From contig JAUMYZ010000013.1 in assembly GCA_030528385.1 (NCBI GenBank), positions 1-57,787 of the forward strand: a stretch of DNA of 57,787 nucleotides, written 5' to 3'. The DNA comes from Moraxella sp. (lineage in GTDB: Bacteria; Pseudomonadota; Gammaproteobacteria; Pseudomonadales; Moraxellaceae). Position 1 is the stretch's first letter. Every line of letters starts with the position of its first letter. The notes beneath the pieces are model-generated. The model searched no databases. It was not told where the DNA came from and was given only the letters and a program-made list of their open reading frames with translations. Made by a program: the position numbers and the translations under genes. This document shows positions 52,934 through 57,787 of the stretch, one piece after another.

Positions 52934-54202
52934 ATGACATCTTGGCAAACGCTAAGTGATGTGTGGACGTCGCTACAGTTTGATGACACGCCTGCAGGCG
53001 GGGCATTGGTGGTTTATCATCGTGGCAAAAAAGTGGTGGACAGTGCCATCGGTCAGGCATTGCCTAACATGGCTTGGTCTGCCCATACTTTGTCGGTCAA
53101 TTTTTCTGTTGGCAAGGGAGTGATGGCGACGCTGATTGCCATTTTGGTGTCCAAGGGGTTGTTGGCTTATGACAAGCCCATCAGCCATTTTTGGCGCAGT
53201 TTTGGGGCAAATGCCAAAGCACACATCACCTTACAAGACGTGCTCACACATCGCGCGGGCTTGTTTAATGTCAGTCAGCTGACCAGTTCGTCAGACGACT
53301 TGTTAGACTGGCAAACGATGATTGACAAAGTTGCTGCCATGTCAGCAGATGTGCCCCAAGCACAAGAAAGTCATCACTACGTCAGTGCATACAGTGCGCT
53401 TGTGTCAGGTTGGGTATTGGGTCAGGTGGTGTGCCTTGCCACAGGACTGAGTTTGCAACAAGCGTTAGACACTTATTTGGCAGAACCTTTGGCGGTGGCA
53501 GGCGAGCTTTTTTATGGTTTGCCCAGCGCCCAGCTGGGAAAAGTTGCCAAACCTGTTAGGTATTTTGACCAGCGCGTCCCAACCAAGCAAAAACCCACCT
53601 TAAAGCCAGACACCCCAAAGATGATTCAAACACTGTCTTGCTTGCCCATCAGTCGTCTGTGGCAAGAAAGGTTGTCCACCAAAGCATTGTCCACTGCTGC
53701 CATCAATAAGCTGTATTTTAACGGCGCTGGCATGAACATGCAAAATTATAAAAACGCACTTATGCCCAATGGGCGCGATGGTTTGGCATATCATCGTGAT
53801 GAAGTCATGCAAGCCTTAATTCCTGCTGCCAATGGCGTCTCCAGTGCCAATGCCCTTGCCAAACTCTATGCCATGCATGCCAATGACGGAGTTTGGCAAG
53901 ACAAGGTGCTGATTGACGTTCACACCCTACAAAAAATGCGCCAAGTCTCCGCAGATGGGCTTGACGCGGTGATGCCTGCCAATATGCGTTGGCGTTTGGG
54001 CTTTCATCGCTTGTTTAGCTTGCAACACACGCCCAGCGCCTATGGACATATGGGTTATAACGGCTCGGTGGCTTTTGTTGACCCAGCGCGCCAGCTTGCT
54101 TTGGCGTTTATTCATAATTTTGACACCACCATGCTAAACGATGTGCGCCAGTTTGCCATCATAGAAACCGCCATTGAGCTGGCAAACCAAAAACTGTCAT
54201 AA
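52934..54202 (+). CDS. Serine beta-lactamase-family hydrolase (class C-like esterase)
   Basis: 422 aa from MTSWQTLSDVWTSL. The catalytic tetrad is in FSVGKGVMATLIA (S-x-x-K); the Tyr is likely in HYVSAYSALVSG, and the late GHMGYNGS stands for the KTG/HxG strand. No signal peptide, so it is cytoplasmic and an esterase or peptidase rather than a resistance beta-lactamase. It starts 9 bp after the MaoC stop and completes this operon. Confidence 0.85.
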   Translation: MTSWQTLSDVWTSLQFDDTPAGGALVVYHRGKKVVDSAIGQALPNMAWSAHTLSVNFSVGKGVMATLIAILVSKGLLAYDKPISHFWRSFGANAKAHITLQDVLTHRAGLFNVSQLTSSSDDLLDWQTMIDKVAAMSADVPQAQESHHYVSAYSALVSGWVLGQVVCLATGLSLQQALDTYLAEPLAVAGELFYGLPSAQLGKVAKPVRYFDQRVPTKQKPTLKPDTPKMIQTLSCLPISRLWQERLSTKALSTAAINKLYFNGAGMNMQNYKNALMPNGRDGLAYHRDEVMQALIPAANGVSSANALAKLYAMHANDGVWQDKVLIDVHTLQKMRQVSADGLDAVMPANMRWRLGFHRLFSLQHTPSAYGHMGYNGSVAFVDPARQLALAFIHNFDTTMLNDVRQFAIIETAIELANQKLS

Positions 54203-54254
54203 AAACAAAAACGATGTTATAATCGCTTATTTTTTAAATACAAGGAACAAAGCA

Positions 54255-55187
54255 ATGAACATGGCAACCAAACAAGGCAAACTGTGGCTGGACGGTCAAA
54301 TCATTGACCAGCCTGACGCCAAGATTCATGTGCTGACGCACAGTCTGCATTATGGCTTGGCGGTGTTTGAAGGCGTGCGCGCTTACCAAACGCCCGATGG
54401 ACGCACGGCGATTTTTCGTTTGGCGGAGCATACCGAGCGCTTGTTAAACTCTGCCAAGATTTTTCAGCTTAATGTGCCTTATCCTTTTGATGAGCTTGTC
54501 CAAGCCCAAAAGGACGTGGTGCGTGAGAGTGGCTTGACTTCGGCTTATATTCGTCCGCTCATTTGGGTGGGTTCAGAAAAGTTAGGCATTTCTGCTCGAG
54601 ACAATACCGTGCATGCGGCGGTGGCAGCTTGGCAGTGGGGGGCATATTTGGGCGAAGAAGGCATTAAAAATGGCATTCGCGTCAAAACATCAAGCTACAC
54701 TCACCATCACCCCAACGTTACCATGTGCAAAGCCAAAGCCGCCAGCAATTATCCTGTGTCCATTCTCGCCAATCAAGAAGTAACCCGACATGGTTATGAT
54801 GAAGCCATTTTAATGGACACACAAGGTTATGTGTGTCAAGGCTCTGGCGAAAATCTGTTTTTGGTCAAAGATGGTGAGCTACACACACCAGATTTAGCGG
54901 GTGGGGCGCTTGACGGCATTACGCGTCGTACCATTATCCAGTTCGCGCACGATTTGGGCATTAAAGTGATAGAGCGGCGCATCACGCGTGATGAGTTTTA
55001 TTTGGCGGACGAAATTTTTATGACTGGAACAGCCGCAGAAGTTACCCCCATTCGTGAATACGACGACCGAGTCATTGGCACAGGCACGCGCGGTGTCATC
55101 ACCGAAAAGTTACAAAGTCTTTATTTTGACGTGGTACAAGGTCGCAACGACACTTACAGACATTGGCTCAGCTTTGTTGATGAATAA
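54255..55187 (+). CDS. ilvE: Branched-chain amino acid aminotransferase
   Basis: 310 aa from MNMATKQGKLWLDGQ, with AAGGAAC before the ATG. Class IV PLP fold: LTHSLHYGLAVFEGVRAY, SAYIRPLIWVG, then the PLP Lys in CKAKAASNYPVS, EAILMDTQGYVCQGSGENLFLVK and DGITRRTIIQFAHDLG. It performs the last step of valine, leucine and isoleucine synthesis. A terminator follows. Confidence 0.96.
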   Translation: MNMATKQGKLWLDGQIIDQPDAKIHVLTHSLHYGLAVFEGVRAYQTPDGRTAIFRLAEHTERLLNSAKIFQLNVPYPFDELVQAQKDVVRESGLTSAYIRPLIWVGSEKLGISARDNTVHAAVAAWQWGAYLGEEGIKNGIRVKTSSYTHHHPNVTMCKAKAASNYPVSILANQEVTRHGYDEAILMDTQGYVCQGSGENLFLVKDGELHTPDLAGGALDGITRRTIIQFAHDLGIKVIERRITRDEFYLADEIFMTGTAAEVTPIREYDDRVIGTGTRGVITEKLQSLYFDVVQGRNDTYRHWLSFVDE

Positions 55188-55213
55188 CAATCAACTGCAA
55201 ATCCATCATCAAG

Positions 55214-55237
55214 CCCAATGAATTCATTGGGTTTTTT
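55214..55237 (+). terminator. Intrinsic terminator after ilvE
   Basis: CCCAATG-AATT-CATTGGG followed by T6 on the + strand. Confidence 0.9.
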
Positions 55238-55300
55238 GTTTGAAGATTTACCATAAAATTTTTCAATTTTTTTATTATAAAATATCAATTCACACTTGAA

Positions 55301-55319
55301 AATAAGAATAATTATTGTT
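55301..55319 (+). promoter_or_regulatory. Fur-like box upstream of bfd
   Basis: AATAAGAATAATTATTGTT matches 13 of 19 Fur consensus positions and lies 38 bp before the bfd start, where it would cover the promoter. Confidence 0.6.
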
Positions 55320-55356
55320 ATTATGTAACGCAAAGAGAGTACAAATAGGGGTCGTT

Positions 55357-55551
55357 ATGTACGTTTGTATTTGTCATGATGTTAAGGACAGCCAAATCAA
55401 AACCGCCATGCAACAGGGCGTGGACAGCATGCATGCCTTACAAGACACTTTATTGGTGGGCAGCTGTTGCGGCTGTTGTGTGCCAATGGTGCAAGATTTG
55501 GTTGACGAACATCACGCCAAATATGCGTCCGTAGGAGCGATTGCTGTATAA
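55357..55551 (+). CDS. bfd: Bacterioferritin-associated ferredoxin
   Basis: 64 aa from MYVCICHDVKDSQIKTAM; the frame is open 42 bp further up, but family members begin here. The [2Fe-2S] cysteines are Cys4 and Cys6 (VCIC) and the CCGCC group near residue 38. Bfd reduces bacterioferritin heme to release stored iron and is typically induced by iron starvation, which fits the Fur-like box. The two bacterioferritin genes are 400 bp downstream. Confidence 0.93.
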   Translation: MYVCICHDVKDSQIKTAMQQGVDSMHALQDTLLVGSCCGCCVPMVQDLVDEHHAKYASVGAIAV

Positions 55552-55935
55552 TTTGTTAATTTTTGTAAATTTGTTACCAGAATATACAGGGTCTTTAAAC
55601 AAAAACAAGCAAAGTGCACATTTTGTTTATATGACAGCAGGGCAGGTGTCTGCCCAACAGAAGAACAATTCATAAGCCCCGCACCCCAACACCAGAGCAT
55701 CTATAATAAAAAACAAATAAAATCATAAACTTAATCAAGGAAGTCAAATCAACTTCTCCACTTCACCTAAGAAACATTCTTGGGTGAAAATTTTTTTTAT
55801 TGTGATAGCCATTCTCATGGTGTGAGTCGTTCGCAGTTCTTTATCCCTACAAAAATGGACTTCATTGGTTGTTGTCTTGTGTTACCATAAGCACAAGTCA
55901 ATAGGGCGGTCGCCCAACATCAACAGGAGTCATTT
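55552..55935. other. Intergenic region between bfd and the bacterioferritin genes
   Basis: No gene seen in about 380 bp. It contains a strong intrinsic terminator CACC-T-AAGAA/TTCTT-G-GGTG plus T8 (about 55776-55810), likely ending bfd, and a short GC-rich hairpin GGGCG-GT-CGCCC at about 55903. The bacterioferritin promoter should be in the right half. Confidence 0.6.
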
Positions 55936-56430
55936 ATGCAATCTTCTCAAAAAGTCATTGATTATCTAAATTTTTTGCTCGGTGGTGAGCTTGGCGCCAG
56001 AGACCAATACTTGATTCATTCACAAATGTATGCCGAATGGGAATTGGGAAAGTTGCACGACCGCATTTATCACGAAATGGAAGATGAGACCTTGCACGCA
56101 CGCCTTATCATCAACCGTATTTTGATGCTTGGCGGCACACCAAATATGCAAGTATCTGCCATCAATATTGGCGCTGATGTGCCAAGCATGCTAAAAAACG
56201 ACTTAGACACCGAATACAGCGTACAAGCGCATCTTAAAGAAGGGATTGCTTTGTGCGAAACAGAACGCGATTATGTAACGCGCGATTTGTTGGTGCAACA
56301 GCTGGCAGACACCGAACAAGACCACGCACATTGGTTAGAAAAACAGTTGCGTTTAATTGAGCTGATGGGCTTGCAAAATTACTTGCAAAGTCAAACTGCT
56401 GCTCCAATCATGACCAGTGCAGGACATTAA
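55936..56430 (+). CDS. bfrA: Bacterioferritin subunit with intact ferroxidase site but no heme ligand
   Basis: 164 aa, four-helix ferritin fold. The ferroxidase residues are present: Glu18, Glu51, His54, the Glu at 93 (94 in E. coli numbering), Glu127 and His130. The heme-ligand Met52 is Thr. It can oxidise iron but should not bind the intersubunit heme by itself. The next gene has the opposite set, so the two probably co-assemble, as BfrA/BfrB of Neisseria do. The labels A and B are arbitrary here. Confidence 0.92.
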   Translation: MQSSQKVIDYLNFLLGGELGARDQYLIHSQMYAEWELGKLHDRIYHEMEDETLHARLIINRILMLGGTPNMQVSAINIGADVPSMLKNDLDTEYSVQAHLKEGIALCETERDYVTRDLLVQQLADTEQDHAHWLEKQLRLIELMGLQNYLQSQTAAPIMTSAGH

Positions 56431-56439
56431 GGAAATAAG

Positions 56440-56904
56440 ATGAAAGGAGATAAAGAAGTCGTTCGTGCGCTTAATGGCGTTCTGGCACAATCGTTGGTTG
56501 CCATTAACCAGTATTTTTTGCACGCGCGCATTGTCAAAAATTGGGGGGTTGAAGCGCTTAATAAAGCCTTTTATCAACAATCCATCCAAGAGATGAAGTG
56601 GTCGGATGAGTTGATTGAGCGCATTTTGCTCCTTGAAGGTTTGCCAAATTTACAAGACTTGGGTAAATTGTTGATTGGCGAAGACATTCAAGAGATTTTG
56701 ACGTGTGATTTGCACCTTGAACAGCGCAAACATGACGTGCTGACAGCAGCCATCGCATTGTGTGAACAAAAACACGATTTTGTGTCTCGTGAACTGTTGG
56801 TTAAGCTCAAAGATGGCAATGAAGAGCACGCCGATTGGCTACAAACTCAGCAAGAAATGATAGAAAGCATGGGATTGCCAAACTATATCCAACTACAATC
56901 CTAA
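56440..56904 (+). CDS. bfrB: Bacterioferritin subunit with heme ligand but broken ferroxidase site
   Basis: 154 aa, starting [30 protein letters not shown], very close to E. coli Bfr overall. Met52 is present (QEMKW). Ferroxidase residues are changed: Glu18 to Ser, His54 to Trp and Glu127 to Asn. It thus provides the heme path for reductive release via Bfd while relying on the partner subunit for oxidation. It lies 9 bp after bfrA in one operon. Confidence 0.92.
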   Translation: MKGDKEVVRALNGVLAQSLVAINQYFLHARIVKNWGVEALNKAFYQQSIQEMKWSDELIERILLLEGLPNLQDLGKLLIGEDIQEILTCDLHLEQRKHDVLTAAIALCEQKHDFVSRELLVKLKDGNEEHADWLQTQQEMIESMGLPNYIQLQS

Positions 56905-56910
56905 CAAAAA

Positions 56911-56932
56911 ACCCACCGTGTCGGTGGGTTGT
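56911..56932. terminator. Bidirectional terminator between bfrB and mipA
   Basis: ACCCACCG-TGT-CGGTGGGT with A6 on the left and TTGTTATT on the right; stronger on the - strand (T6). Confidence 0.8.
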
Positions 56933-56944
56933 TATTGTCCATTT

Positions 56945-57712
56945 TTAAAATTGGTAGGTCAGTCCAATATGGGTGGTGCTTTTGGTATTGCTGTCTGTCA
57001 AGGGGCTGTTTTTTTGGGCAGCAGAAAGCCAGTCTATGCGTTGGTGGGCAAACACCCCCAAATGCTGACCCAATTTGTATTTGGCGCTGATGGCAACAAA
57101 GGGAGAATAGCCAGACTTGGCGGTATAGGAGTTTGTGCTTGAGTTGGCGGCTTCTTGGACGGAAATCCCATAATAGTAATTATGATATTTGGCGCTGTGC
57201 CACGCCACACCAAGTTTGGGGTAAAGGGTGAGTTTATCGTCCAACAAATCAAACTTGCTGCGGTGGGCAACAGTGATGCTTTGCCCATTGCTATGATTGA
57301 GTACATCTGTTGACACTTTTAATTCAAAACCACCGATGGGTGTGATATACATATAACTGGCATGGGCATTGACAGACGTTTTGCGCCGTTGCAGACCTTG
57401 CAGATTTTGTGTGGCGTCATTAGGGTCAAAAGAGCGACCATCATAAGTCAGACCACCACATAACCAGTGCTTATTGTCTTTATAGGCATAAAAACCGGCT
57501 TCTGTGCCTTCTATATATAAACGATTGTTGTCATACAAAAATAATGGCAGGGCGCCAACCTTGTTTTTGGTGGCATAATCGCTGTCATTAAATGTGGCCA
57601 ATGCACCGATGGTGAATGTTTCGTTTTTGTTGATAGGTAGGCTTTGAGCAAAGGCCAGTGGTGAGATCAGACTGATGGTGATGATTGGGGCAAGATAGGT
57701 CGTTGTCTTCAT
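56945..57712 (-). CDS. MipA/OmpV family outer membrane protein
   Basis: 255 aa from MKTTTYLAPIITISLISPLAFA, a good signal peptide with cleavage near AFA-QS; an ATG 12 bp up is possible. The mature part is a beta barrel with alternating strands (FTIGALATFND, ALPLFLYDNNRLYIEGTEAGFYAY, LTLYPKLGVAWHS) and a C-terminal Phe in GLTYQF. MipA scaffolds murein enzymes in E. coli; OmpV proteins are general porin-like barrels. The role here is unclear. Confidence 0.88.
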   Translation of the reverse strand: MKTTTYLAPIITISLISPLAFAQSLPINKNETFTIGALATFNDSDYATKNKVGALPLFLYDNNRLYIEGTEAGFYAYKDNKHWLCGGLTYDGRSFDPNDATQNLQGLQRRKTSVNAHASYMYITPIGGFELKVSTDVLNHSNGQSITVAHRSKFDLLDDKLTLYPKLGVAWHSAKYHNYYYGISVQEAANSSTNSYTAKSGYSPFVAISAKYKLGQHLGVFAHQRIDWLSAAQKNSPLTDSNTKSTTHIGLTYQF

Positions 57713-57787
57713 GAAACTTCGCATAATATAGCTTATGTTAAATAGCGCCAAGCCGTGCCAATGTGCATTTTTGCACGGCTTGTCCTT

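Noticed and set aside
52934-54202. Beta-lactam resistance gene
   Set aside because: No signal peptide and the K-T-G box is replaced by GHMG; the operon context with FabG and MaoC points to an esterase-type enzyme.

Overview
The window reads as the chromosome of a Moraxella-like gammaproteobacterium (family Moraxellaceae) carrying the right-hand end of a lambda-like prophage. The taxonomic evidence is indirect but consistent: an RNase HI-DnaQ fusion, an Hfq with a long Phe/Gly-rich tail, a FrpB/FetA/CopB-type iron receptor, and an AcrVA2 homologue, a family first described from Moraxella bovoculi. I ran no database search; family names come from recognising motifs by eye.

Region 1 (1-10.65 kb, + strand) is the tail-tip and lysis end of the prophage. 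It holds the end of a gpL-like gene, then gpK (JAMM + NlpC/P60), gpI and a 2345-residue gpJ host-specificity protein with three repeated lectin-like modules. A 56-aa protein, two small membrane proteins (holin candidates) and a TIGR02594-type endolysin follow. A hicA-hicB toxin-antitoxin pair with its own promoter and operator sits in reverse between gpK and gpI.

Region 2 (10.7-16.5 kb, almost all - strand, AT-rich) is the most interesting part: an anti-CRISPR island. I recognise an AcrIF11-family ADP-ribosyltransferase (11615-12085), an AcrVA2 homologue (13862-14863) and a DUF1874/AcrIII-1-like protein (15086-15436). Next to these is a solo Csy2/Cas5f-like gene (12395-13561) with an N-terminal extension of about 150 residues. 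Immediately beside it, on the + strand, are three degenerate type I-F-like CRISPR repeats with 14- and 23-nt spacings, followed by an intrinsic terminator. This looks like a dedicated small-RNA unit, probably an RNA anti-CRISPR. Two small HTH proteins and two families of palindromic operators overlapping the promoters suggest two Aca-type repression circuits. Three unrecognised ORFs (171, 152 and 96 aa) and a 28-aa Cys-x-x-Cys microprotein are candidates for new anti-CRISPRs by association only.

Region 3 (16.75-57.8 kb) is ordinary chromosome. It includes dusB, a GspE/PilB-type ATPase, lysA, ubiA, ilvD and a Fur-boxed tonB-exbB-exbD operon. Next come queD-tsaE-miaA-hfq, the LPS operon kdsD-kdsC-lptC-lptA-lptB, nudC, a FimL-like scaffold, aroQ with the rnhA-dnaQ fusion, rhlB-hemW, rpoD, and tRNA-Leu(UAG). 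The last part holds the iron receptor, tRNA-Gly(GCC), a lipid-metabolism cluster (thiolase, FabG, MaoC, serine hydrolase), ilvE, Fur-boxed bfd, a complementary two-subunit bacterioferritin pair and a MipA/OmpV protein. Iron handling recurs (TonB system, receptor, Bfd, Bfr), with Fur-like boxes before three of these units.
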